Assembly: GCA_011316305.1 (NCBI GenBank) | Contig: SAUG01000056.1 | Span: forward strand, 434,001 to 498,000 | Length of the DNA stretch: 64,000 nt | DNA from: Rusavskia elegans | Taxonomy: Eukaryota > Ascomycota > Lecanoromycetes > Teloschistales > Teloschistaceae | Direction: 5' to 3' | Shown: positions 1 through 11,319 of the stretch, one piece after another | How the letters are laid out: the number at the start of each line of letters is the position of its first letter | Position numbering within the stretch: the first letter of the stretch is position 1 | The notes under the pieces: model-generated | What the model was told of the DNA's origin: nothing | Databases searched by the model: none | Seen by the model: the letters and a program-made list of their open reading frames with translations, nothing else | Program-made: the position numbers and the translations under genes

Positions 1-1250
1 ACCTAAAATAAACGAAATAAATAATTAGCGACGAAGGTTTCTAGAAATATAGCTAATAAAACGCTAGTAGATACTAATTTATTATCTTTTTTACTATATT
101 TATATTTTTCTTTAATATATTAATTAGAGTACTTATATTTCTTCTATATTTCTTTATCGCTGTCGAGTTTATTTTTAATCTTTTTTATTTTTACTATTTT
201 AAGTTTAAAGCTAGCTAGCTTCTTCGGATAACTCCTTTTAAAATATTCTATAATATAGTAATATTCTTTAAAAAAATACTTTAGGCTATAGATATATTTT
301 AGCGGCTTATTATTATCTTTAAATAAAGGATTTCCGTCTTTTTTTTTACCTTTCCTTTTACCTTTATCTTTATCTATATTTTTATTACTATTATTGACTT
401 CTATTGTAGTAAATATAATATAATCGTTAGAGACTTTAAAATTATATAGGCGAACGTAGTTATAGAATTTCTTAATAAATTTATAATATTATTCTTCGTA
501 ATCCGTAATAGAATCTAGTCTAAATTTATAGTTCTATAAAAGTAAAGGAATTAGATTATAGATAATAAAAATAAAATACTTTAATATTTTTCTAGTATCT
601 TTAATTTTTAAAACTTTGATATATTTAGTCTGCGGATATATCTATAAGTATTTATTGAATTATACTTTAATATTTTAGTTTTATATTAGGCCTACGGATA
701 GCTTTTTATATTATTATTCTATTTCTATAATTCTAGCGGAGTCGATAGATACGATTCTAGATTATAATATTTATAGTAGGTCCTATAGATAAGGTTTAAT
801 AAATCTAAGAAATACTAGGTTTACTACTAAAATATTTCTATAAATATAGTCGACTATACTAGCGATTACTTTCTATTTTTCCTCGTATTTATTATAGGAT
901 TGCTTATAGCGCTATTTAGTATTTTTATAAACCTTTTATACTACGCTAATTTATTTCTAAGTAACTATAGATATTACAGATTATCCTATCGGCAGAATAT
1001 ACGCCGGAAAGATTAGTTTTTACCTTTATTAAAGTTTATTAGGTTAAAAAGGATCGATATAGTTCTAAATACGTATTTAAACTACTTTAGCTTTAATAAT
1101 TACGATCTACTAGTCCTAATCTTTAGTTTAGGCTAGGATAATAGGTCGTTTAGACGCTATACTAATAATATAGGAAGGTATTTAAACGTTCGATAGGAGC
1201 TAGAATAATATTAAAAGAAGAAATATCTAGTAATAAAATCTTCCTTTATA
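1..1250 (-). pseudogene. RIP-degraded Copia gag relic, cut by window start
   Basis: Read on the minus strand, this AT-rich stretch resembles a fungal Copia Gag. A lysine-rich C-terminal part is followed by a degraded zinc knuckle at about 212-302, where the expected C-x-C...H...C residues read as Tyr (K-Y-I-Y-S-L-K-Y-F-F-K-E-Y). That is what C-to-T change at CpA and its complement produces. After the knuckle comes a basic stretch running towards position 1, so protease, integrase and RT would lie outside the window. Stops are TAA/TAG where Gln is expected. I could not find the LTR or start codon on the right side; the boundary at 1250 is approximate. It cannot encode a working protein. The Copia call rests on the knuckle and its surroundings only. 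Confidence 0.5.
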
Positions 1251-3000
1251 TTCGCTAACGTATAGTTTAAGTTTATAACTATAAAGTAAATTACTTTTTC
1301 TTTTAATTGCTTAGTAGATACTCTAGTAAATTAACTATTTTACGTAATTATCTCTAGTAGAGCTGTAGTAAAAATTCTAGTAAAGGTTTCTTCTACTTAT
1401 TATTTAGATAAATAATTCTTCCTAAAATAATAAATATATACCGGTAAGAGTTACTAGATATCGTTTTAGCCTATAGTACTCGGGATTATAACAATAGAAT
1501 AATTAGATATAGATATATAATCGTATTAATTGAAATATATAAAAAACGAAATCTATAAAATTACTAAATTATATATAATATAGCCGTTACTAAAATACGC
1601 TAAATCTAATAGGATAGGTATTATATCTAAATAGATAAGTTACGTAATTTTAGCGACGATTTTAGAGAAATTCAGATAACTCTCTTATAATAATCCCGTC
1701 ATACAGGCTTTTATAAAATTTTTTATCACGGGGTAAAAGCCGTACAATTTATAACCGACTATTTCGTTACTGATAGATCTATTATTTAGTAGTCTATTGC
1801 TGATTAGAGCAAGGTCAACGGCAGGTTCCGGACTTTCGACAGGGTTACCTAAAATAATATTCGCGAGGTACAATAAAAAAGCAAGAGTTGGACGATAGAA
1901 AAGTATATCGAATAACGATAACAAATAACGTCGAACGAGATCCGAAGGTGCTATAGATATACTTGAATGTTAAGATTGAAGCCGTTGGAACTGTAAGGAA
2001 GAAAGAAATATAGACGTAGATCGTAGGATATTTATAGACATTCGACGTTTTCAATACGTTATATATTTTATATTTGATTCAAATCCGTCTATTCTCGCGA
2101 GACTGTTATATCTGGCAAGATTTATTTTTTCGATATATAGTAACGCCGTATACTGCTGATATATATATTATAATCGATTTAAATCGTTAGTCTATAAGAT
2201 AACTTTGTTCCAATCTATTAATAATTATCAAGATATACTATTCGAACTAATCTATAAAGTTTGTAAATACCCGAATATACGGCACCGAATAAAATATTAT
2301 ACTATAGTCTATAGTATACGAAAATCGAACGTTAGTAAAACAATTGTTTCAGTCTATTAAAAAGGAAAAAGGCTGTACTAAAGTTTCCAAAATTGAATAT
2401 TTCAGCCGTATCGATAACAGAATCGTATTACCTTTAACGTATTGTCGGCAATCAATAATATATCTAATATAATAACAAACGAGCCGATATTTCTCGTATT
2501 ATAAAATTCTGAACCATTATAACAATCTAGGAATACAGTTTTCTATATTCTATAGCTGCAACTTTTTTAATATAAAAAATATAAAAGAGTAAAGCTAATT
2601 AACTATTTTACTCCCACTTTTTCTAAAACAGATTTTCGTTATAATTCGATGGTTTTAATCTTATTAAAAAGGCTGTAAGGTAAATATAATACAGATTCGT
2701 GACAGTTTGACGATAAAACGCAGCTTCGCCGCGGTTCTATATACCATTGGAGGTCGATATAGATGAAGCTATACAGTCTAACGGAATCTTTCTTAGTATT
2801 AGACAATGGTATATAGTATAGACCATTTTTAAATGATAATAAATACTTTCCTTCGGTATATTACAAATCTTGTAAAAGTTTGCAATCGATACGTATATAA
2901 TACTGGATGTTTATTATTGAAAGAATACGATATAAATAAGGTCCGGATCAGTGGATACTATACTATTACTAAATAATACTATAGAAATTATCATTTAGAT
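1251..3000. other. partly mutated AT-rich DNA without a recognised gene
   Basis: Mutation is milder here than in the surrounding transposons, with more CpA and TpG kept. Short open frames of 69-79 codons exist on the minus strand (1685-1924, 1845-2054), but I recognise no domain in them and they overlap each other. The stretch is contiguous with the left flank of the Copia insertion and may be an older, once-genic sequence. Confidence 0.4.
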
Positions 3001-3118
3001 TATTTCGATTTTGGTTTTAGTATTCGGTAAACCAATGGTTCGGTAAATAAATCAAACGTTAATATACCAATATCAAATATACGGTAATAGAATTTATAAA
3101 CGAATTTAATTAATATAT
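3001..3118 (+). mobile_element. 5' head fragment of retroposon R
   Basis: About 118 bases match the head of the R family described at 54660-55607. The shared motifs are a GGTTTTAGTATTCGGTAAACC block, then GGTTCGGTAAATAAATCAAACG and a TATACGGTA block. Similarity stops near 3118, so only the 5' part is present and the ORF is missing. LINE-driven copies are usually cut at the 5' end, so a head-only fragment is unusual; later deletion is the likeliest cause. Confidence 0.5.
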
Positions 3119-3532
3119 ATTAGCTCTTTTTTACTTCGACAGATACTTCGTTTTGTCCGAAAATCCTCTGTCGTCTACTACTATAAACGAGCCTGAACAG
3201 CGCCGGTTTCGAAAATCTAAATATACGTTTGATAGTTTTGACTTGCCGAATTCTTTCTGATTTTAGTCTATTGCCCAGCTTATAAATCCTATCTTTTTTC
3301 ACTTTTCCAATTTCTATCTCTATCCCGACCACTATATATTTCTTCGAAAAGCCTTTTGACTGTATTAAAACGGAGGTTTTACAATATTAGATTATTGGTA
3401 GATTATTATATACTCTTTCAGCTTGACGGCCGAAAGTAATATTGAAAGTTGAACTGAAGTTGCTTGTAACTAGTCGTAACTGACTTCGTATTATAACTAC
3501 TAGGATATTATAATACGATATTGATATCCGTT
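3119..3532. other. left flank of the Copia insertion
   Basis: Moderately AT-rich DNA with no recognised gene; a minus-strand 70-codon frame at 3120-3332 shows no domain. It ends with CCGTT (3528-3532), the target duplication of the Copia element, and originally joined the sequence now at 10354. A short match (a CTGTA/TTAAAACGGAGG motif near 3358 and again near 10537) suggests an old repeat within this ancestral locus. Confidence 0.4.
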
Positions 3533-4693
3533 TGTCAATATATAGAAACGATTATTTAATTTATTTATTTTGGTTTTAATATCCGGTAAACCAGTGGTTC
3601 GGTAAATAAATCAAACGTTAATATACTAGTATCGAATATACGATAGTAAAATTTATACTCTAGTTTAATTAATATAAATAACGGTTATTTAAAATTTTAA
3701 TTCAAATTTACTTAATAATATAATATATTCTTCTATCGATATTTTAACGTAGAATATTTTATAGATAAATATATCTCGTAGTTATCGCTTTTCTTTTTCT
3801 GTTACTAGTAATATAAGTCCAGAAGCTTTTACGTACGTATATATTCTCGTAATAGCTATAGCTATAAGCTAAACTAGACGATAGTATCTATATCCGTAGT
3901 AATTATATCTATTCGCGCGGTTATCGACTATTTTATTATAGTTAGAATAACCTATTCCGACTTTAATCTAAATTTTCTTTTTACTACTTTTAAAACGCGC
4001 TATCCGACTTCTTTATTTCCTTTTAATCTAATCGACCGGGTAAAGCTTCTAGCCGTAGTAGCTAGCGTACTATCTAGCGATTCTCTCGAAGTTAAATAGA
4101 CTAAAGAGTATTTTTATAACTTAGCGGAATATTTAGATACGGGTTATATAATAAATACAACCGGAACGACGACTATAGATAATTGTTTCGTAATATAGTA
4201 AATAGATATAGAGGAAATATTTGATATTATAATTATTTATAACGTCGAACAAAGACTGGATAGTAGAAGATTCGTAATCGCGAATAAAAAAGAAAATAGT
4301 TAAAATAGAAGTAATTAACTGCGCTGTAAATCTTGCCTGACGAACTATATATCTTTAGCTGTGAAAAATTTCTTTACACGTAAATATAACAATCATTGCC
4401 GTATATAACGTTGATGAATAATATATTTATATATATAAAAATTCAATATAATTCTAGATAGAATCTTTTTAAAAAGAAATAGAAACGATTATAAAAAGTT
4501 TATAGAAAAGCCAGTTGGTATTTCTCGCTAAAACTCGCTAAAATTATATAAATCTACTTTATATAATTTAGCGTAGTTTTAAATATATTTAATATCTCTT
4601 TAATACTTATTATTTTTTATATAAACTAATTTTCTAAAGATTTTTACTCGATTATTAATTAATTATTTTATCATTTCTTTTTACCAACTAATA
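3533..4693 (+). repeat. 5' LTR of the Copia element, split by retroposon R
   Basis: Minus the 924-bp retroposon and one copy of its 13-bp duplication, this LTR is 224 bp, the same length as the 3' LTR. The two align along their length (AGAAACGAT near the start, CCAACTAATA/CCGGTTGATA at the end), with differences that are mostly C/T or G/A, as RIP gives. Confidence 0.85.
3555..4478 (+). mobile_element. retroposon R, copy 1, inside Copia 5' LTR
   Basis: A 924-bp insertion flanked by the 13-bp duplication ATAGAAACGATTA (3542-3554 and 4479-4491). It begins with a T-rich head and a TTTTGGTTTTAATATCCGGTA block, contains the mutated R-family ORF (about 3765 to a conserved TGA near 4340), and ends in a T/A-rich tail with AATATAATTCTAGATAG. 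Gln codons have become TAA/TAG in several places and the frame seems to carry an indel. It is more heavily mutated than copy 3 (54660-55607). Confidence 0.8.
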
Positions 4694-4989
4694 GTTATAG
4701 ATCCGGCAATATATATTTGAATATTTATAGTTATTTAAATATTGTTTTATTAATTTTTTTTAGTATAATAAAGCCGTAGAAAACTCTACCACGGATCTTT
4801 TAATAAATTATTTACTATATTATTTATTATTATCTAATTAACTAAATCTATTAAAACAAATTTATATTTTATCGAAAGACTTTTTTTTTCTTTAATATAT
4901 TTATATAAAAACTTAAAATAAATAAACGTAAACTAAAGTTTAATAAAATTAAAAATTAAAAAATCTAAATTTCTATAGTTAAAAATAAA

Positions 4990-7900
4990 GCCGTTAGTTC
5001 TCTAGTCTAGAAATTTATAAATCTATTAAAATTAACTATGTTTTAATATACAATTAAACGACTAGAAATGAAGCTAGATATATTAAATAGTACGGATATA
5101 ACTACTATCGTAAATACCGTATCTATTTATAATATTCGTAGAAAATAATATTAATTAAAAGTAGCAATTTAGATAAATAAATACGATATATATAATAAAT
5201 TTATTAATTTTATTTAAAAAATAATTACTTTATAAAACTATATCTTTATCTAAAAAGTAATTATTTATATATAGAATTCCCTATTAGATTTTAAAGCTAA
5301 ATTCGTTTTATTAGATTCTACTAGAACTTTTAAACTCGAATATTAATACGCGAAATTTAAAATAGAACTAATTCTAAAATAATAGATTATTATATAGATC
5401 GATAAATAGATATAAATATATATTTAGGCGAAAAGGTAGAGAATAGTAGAAATAGTAGATATATGAAAAGATTTTTATAATTTTATTATCGTAATCGATA
5501 AATACGTTACAGTATATATTTAGATATATAAATATAAAATCGAAATAAATTCCGACTATAAAGTTTTTTTTTTTAATTTAATAGAAAAGTTTTATTAATA
5601 TATCCGCTTCTATAATATTAAAGATTTTCGTATAGTAGCTATATATTTAATTTTCTCTTTAGATATATTTAAATAAACGAACGATAAACTATCGCGTAAT
5701 CTTTTATATTAAAATAAATCTAATAATTTTCTAAAAAAAGAATATATTAATAGTAAACTAAAATAATATAATAACTACGATTACTTTTATCTCGATCGAT
5801 TTAAAAAATTAAATAAAAATTTTAAATCTAATCTAGTTCTAAAAAAAAAGATAGAAAAGGCGATAGAAAATCTATAAACAAAAATAAACGTAGAATAAAC
5901 CTTAAAAAAAATAAAAAAATAGAAAGTTAAAAACGAAAAAAAAAGAAAAAAAAAAGAATTTTAAAAATTTTAACTTTTTTCTTTCTAGTATATAGGATTA
6001 TAGTATCTTTATCGTTTTTTCTAAAATATTTACCGTCGACTACGTCTTCTATTTGTTATAGATTTTCGATAATAGATTCGTAAATAACGTCTATAATAAT
6101 ATAACAGAATATAGTTTCATTAAAAAAAGAGATTATACCGATAGATCTACTCTTTTTATAGAAATCTAATAAAAGCAAATCGTTATATACAGCCGCGTTA
6201 AAATTATCGTTATAATTTTAACTAAAAAAGAATTTATTATAATTAAAAATATTATATATATATTAAATTTTATTACTAATTTAGTTTCCGCTAGCGTCTT
6301 CGATAATAAAGGCGATCTATATATCGATAGTTTTAATTACTATATTAAAAAACGTTCCGGTTAAATAATTTTATTATTTACTAGAGTCGAAAGTTATTAT
6401 CTATTCGAAAATAATTTAATTAAAATATTAAGTATAATAGCTTTAGTAATAATATCTCTAATATTAATTAAATCGTAATATATATATAACTAATACTAGC
6501 TTTTTATTTACGCCGGTAATAACGCTACCTAATATCTTACCGAAGCTACTAAAAAAGTAGAAATTACTAATAAAAAAAGTTTCTATAATAAATAAATACG
6601 AAGTATTTATATTATTAAAAGTTTATCGGATCGTATTAAAATCATTTTTTAAAATAAAACTATCTAATAAACTTTTCTACTATATTATATACGATTGAAT
6701 CTAATTAATAGCTATATTGAATAAAAACTAATAGATTTTATATATCGTATATATCGTAATAGACTTTTAAATAATCTTTATTTATCGCGACAAAAATATA
6801 ATACTAGATATTGTTTATAAAGTAATTAAAATAATCGTGGTTCGCTTTAATAAAAAGTAATATTTATCCGTTTAAATAGAAAAGTTTTATTAGACGAAAA
6901 ATTTTAGAAATTTATTGCCGAGTAAAGTATTATATAGGAGCTGTTAGTTCCGGATATTCTAACGTAGAATAGTTATTCGGAACGTAAAAGTAAAGTTTTA
7001 ATAATAAAAGCTAAACCTATAAAAATAGAGTTAAATTTATCTATCTATCTTTAGTTCTAGTATATATTAACGGTTAATTTTCTAATAACTCGTGCTTTAA
7101 TAAAAAAAATATAAATAGAATTTCTTTTTTAGATAGCAACTATCAATCGGCTAAACTTTAATTATTTAAAAGCTTTTAAATAGAAAATATATCCGTTTAA
7201 TAAATTAATTCTATATAAAAAAAGATAGTATTTCGAATATATCTAGAATTCTTTATAGATTATAAAAGTACGAAAAATTATAATATCTAGATATCTAGCG
7301 AATATAAAGTTATCCGAACTCGTAATATTATCTTTAATAAAATTTTATTCTATAAATCTAACGAAATTAATATTATATATTTAGAAAAGGAACTATTTCT
7401 ATATTTTATATTCGAAATCTTTTATATAGAATCTTTTTATATAATCGAAGACCTTTTATCGGATTAGACTGGCCGTTTCGGGTCGGGTTCCCGTCGAACC
7501 GTCGGGTACCCGACCCGATTTTAGTAATCCGACCCGGACCCGATCCGAGTCTTAGCGGGTCGAATCCGAGTCGGGTTATTTAGTAATCCGATCCGGACCC
7601 GACCCGATTATTTAATATATTGAATATATTATTATTTTAATTCTTTAATAAAGGTAATATATCGAGGTAATATATTTAGTTTTACTACGGACTCTCTAGC
7701 TAGCGTAGTTAATTAATTAGAATTTTTTTAGTAAATTCGTATAAAAGTTATACTAGCTTTATACTTTTATACTAAGGCTTAGTATTTTTTCGAGTCGGGT
7801 CGGATTAGTTAACCCGGGTTTAAAACCCGGCCGGGTCGAGTCGGATTAGCTAACCCGGGTTCGAAACCCGACCCGACGGCCAGTCTATATCGGATAGCGA

Positions 7901-9960
7901 TAAAGATAACTATATTATAGTTACTTTTCGAACTTTTTCTACTCTAGTAACTCTAAAATAATTAGAAAAAGAAAAAGAAAAAAAAATATAAAAATTCTAT
8001 TTACTATTACTAAATCCTTTAATTTTAGAAGATAAAAGTACTTCTCTTTCTACAGTTAATATTCGGAAAGATATTTATTATAACGATAAAATTTCAGGAA
8101 ATAGAAAAGAAAATTATATAATTAATAATATGTATATTTTAAAGAAACTCGAAAAATCAAAAGACTTTTTATTTAAAAAAATTTATAAATTTTATCGCTT
8201 TAAATATAATAAAGATTTTATTTTATATAATATAGAAAAATGCTAGCGAAAAACTAAATTAGTACTATATATAATAGAATTAGATAAAGTAGTAAATAAA
8301 ATAATCTATTTATTATATATAGCTATTGTAGCGTTTATACCTATTTATATTAACTATAAAATGGAATTTCTAATATTATAATCCATATAGATTCTAAATT
8401 CGTCATTAATAAAAATCTATCGCGACTAGCTTTCTTCCGAACTAAAGAACTGGAAGAAAAAAATTTAAATACCCCTACTACGTAGGAATTTTAAATACTA
8501 TAAAATTAGAAATTAAACAGTTTTAAAGAAAGTAAATCTAGCGCGAGGTATTAAATAAATGTATAGAAAAGATAGAGAAATTTCCTATTTCTTTTATATA
8601 GATATTTAAATATAAACTAGATAATTAAAGATTTCTCTTTAAATTTAAAGCGAGACTTTATACTAGAAGTAATATATAAAATACCGAACAGGATTTATAT
8701 ATAGCTATACTAGTGATACGTATTTTCCGAACTTTTATAGCGATTATTATAGTCTTCAGTCTAGAAACTTATTAGTACGATATCGTAAATACTTTCGCTA
8801 ATAGTAATATAGATAAAATAATATATATTATATATTCGTAAAAATAGATAAATCTAAAGATAATATTTATACTATTATATATAATCTATAGATTTTAATA
8901 ATTTTTTATATTATAGTTTAATTATTTTTTAAATCTATTAAATAATCTCGGATCTATTTAGATATTAGAAATAGAATATCTATTTATTACCGAATATATT
9001 ATACTATTCTTTCTTATTAATAATATCGCTATTATTTACGAGTCATATAATATATATAAAATAGACGAATTTTAAACTAAACTCTTCGAGGCCTATAAAA
9101 TACGTTATTTAGAAAAAATCGAATAGTGTCTAGAAGTTAAAATATTTCGTAATAGATCTAATTATCGATTTTATCATTATTGAAATAGCTATATTAATAG
9201 GTTTATTACTAAATTTAATATTAAATTTACCGCCAGATATTCTAATTCGCTTCTATCGAATATAAAAACAGTAATTAAAAATACTAGATAAATAACGCTT
9301 TAGTAGATCTACGCCTACTATTAATATATAGGTTTAATTAACTTCGCCGCTATTATAACTCGATCGGATATCGTTTTTATAATATTGAAATTTTTAAAAT
9401 TTATAACTAATTCTACTATAGAATATTAGATTTTAGCCGAACGAATATTATAATATCTTGATTGTATAAAATATTATATTATCACTATACTATATTTTTC
9501 GCTTTTTCGGATATTTTATTTACTAATAATCCGGTCATTCGCTATAGTTTTTAGGAATATAACTTTAAATTATTTAACGGTATCATTAACTAGTAAATTT
9601 TTAAATAAAAAACCGTAATAACTAGTTTAACGGAAGTAGAATGCCCTACTATTATAGTAACGATAAAGGAAATTATATAATAAAATAGATTCTTTAACGA
9701 AATATTATTAAATTTCGGCTGTACAATATAATTTTAATATAATAATATATAGACTATCCGGAATCTTACTAGTCATAGTTTATAATATATAACGAAGCTC
9801 CGTTATATAAATATATATCGTTATTAACTCCGTTAGAAAATTGAAAATAGAAATATTAATATTAAATAGACAGCCATTATAGAAATTTTAGATAATAACT
9901 TTGAAAAACGCTGGCCCTATTATATTATAAATGATTTATTAAATTTATTCGATTTTAGAA
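4990..9960 (+). pseudogene. Copia gag-pol polyprotein relic
   Basis: Reading through RIP stops gives a recognisable Copia polyprotein. Gag-like helical sequence lies at about 5000-5950. An integrase core occurs at 6900-7000, with a mutated form of the P-Y-T-P-E-Q-N-G-V-S-E-R motif near 6938-6985, then the N-Y-L-K-A-F and Y-D-S-T-N-I-F-type C-terminal motifs at 7150-7330. RT motifs include V-F-K-Y-K-L-D near 8595 and the catalytic YVDD box, now L-I-N-N, at 9013-9024. An I-T-R-S-D-I block lies near 9358, followed by RNase H sequence from about 9530. Both catalytic aspartates became Asn through TGAT-to-TAAT changes. A hAT MITE splits the frame at 7465. Known role of the family: reverse transcription and integration. 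This copy is dead. Confidence 0.85.
7465..7887. mobile_element. hAT-type MITE, 423 bp, 8-bp TSD
   Basis: The ends are inverted (TAGACTGGCCGTTTCGGGTC at the left, complement of TAGACTGGCCGTCGGGTCGG at the right). The element is flanked by perfect 8-bp duplications TATCGGAT at 7457-7464 and 7888-7895, a hAT hallmark. Subterminal GGGTCGGGTT/AACCCGACCC motifs are repeated several times, as hAT transposase-binding regions often are. There is no coding capacity. It is the reference copy for seven related pieces in this window. Confidence 0.9.
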
Positions 9961-10129
9961 TTATAAACTAAAATTATTGTTAAATTCTATAAAAACGACC
10001 TCCGTTTCTAACGTTAAAATACTTTTACAAATTAGTTTAGAAATTATAATTTAAGAGAAAAATATATTATTAGAAATAAAATAGTAGAATTAAATTTATT
10101 GCCGATAATATATTAATTTTAAAGAAATA

Positions 10130-10353
10130 TATCAATATATAGAAACGATCATAAAAAATTTATAGAAAAACTAATTAGTATTTCCCGTTAAAACTCTCTA
10201 AAATTATATATATCTGTTCTATAAAATTTAGCGTGGTTCTAAATGAATCTAGCGTCTCTTTAATATTTATCACTTTTTATATAAACTAGTTTTCTATAGA
10301 TTTTCATTCGATTATCAATCAATTATTATATAATTTTTTTCTGCCGGTTGATA
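10130..10353 (+). repeat. 3' LTR of the Copia element
   Basis: A 224-bp LTR starting TATCAATATATAGAAACGAT and ending GGTTGATA, followed directly by the CCGTT duplication. It matches the 5' LTR once retroposon R is removed from that copy. Confidence 0.85.
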
Positions 10354-11319
10354 CCGTTGCTATAGATTCTATAGACCTATAACGCGATACAGCGGATTAT
10401 ATAACCGCTAGAATCTTATAACGTAGGATCTGGCGTCGTTTAACGTCGTCGAGCTTTAAATTTACCTCCTATACGGAAATTTAAGTCGAGTTAATAATTT
10501 ATTACGGAGACTAGCGAAATCCGGGCTTATAACTAACTGTACTAAAACGGAGGCTCTATACTATCAAGATATTAGTAAATTATTTGAAAGCTTATATCTC
10601 TATAATAATTAGTACGATAAATATACCCGAAATTTACCTCGCTAATTGCTCCAAATTCGATATCTATTTCGATAAACCGTTTAAAGTTTCATTGGCCGTA
10701 TGTCTAAAATATAAGAGCTTTTTCTTTACTAAATCCGCGTTTTTCTATTTACTTGCTCCGAATCTATCCCCGAAGATATAGATGCACGTCTCCAACCTCT
10801 CGACGATTTTAGCTAAATTCGTACTACTATCGCTACTTCCGGCATCTCGAAGTAGCGCCAACGTATCCTGGTACTTATTACCTTGGTTCTGAAAGGTCGT
10901 GCATGTTATTAAACAGGCTATAAACATCCATCTCCAGCCAACGGCCAGAGCGTATATACTTAGTGCGCTGTAGAAGAATGAATAGATGGATATACCGGTT
11001 TATCGGGTGGTAGGTTTTAGGGCAGGGTGTTGTTGGGTAAGGGCTGCGCTGGTAACGGTTGGAGATTATGCGGAGAGTAAGGAGTTGCTGAAGAGGGAGG
11101 GAGTGAAGATTAGTATTGATGGGAGGCCTTTTAGTGGGGCTTTTGGCGTTTTTTGAGGCATGGATAGGGATAGTGTGATGGGTGTGGTGGAGATTGTTCG
11201 TTTGGAAGAGGTTGGGGGTGATGTAGGTTTGGGATGTCGAATCTTGAAATGTGGAACGTTGATTCTTTCTGATATAGTTGAGTCCAGCAGTTTCTAAAGT
11301 ATGAGAATGATAAGCTTAT
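10354..11319. other. transition from RIP'd DNA to the gene island
   Basis: The first part (to about 10.78 kb) is AT-rich and partly mutated. From about 10.8 kb base composition becomes normal and CpA/TpG reappear. No gene is recognised. Small frames at 10584-10781 (+) and 10745-10927 (-) overlap on opposite strands and show no domain. Confidence 0.5.

Larger units (their letters stand above)
3533..10353 (+). mobile_element. complete RIP-killed Ty1/Copia LTR retrotransposon
   Basis: Both ends are exact. Each LTR starts TGTCAATA (or its mutated form TATCAATA) and ends in a TTGATA-like motif, and the element is flanked by 5-bp duplications CCGTT at 3528-3532 and 10354-10358. Without the two nested insertions (retroposon R at 3555-4478 and a hAT MITE at 7465-7887, plus their duplications) it is about 5.4 kb, normal for fungal Copia. 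The order gag, integrase, RT, RNase H is as in Copia and runs left to right. Every coding part is broken by TAA/TAG stops. It is a fossil that could only move with proteins from another element. Confidence 0.9.
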
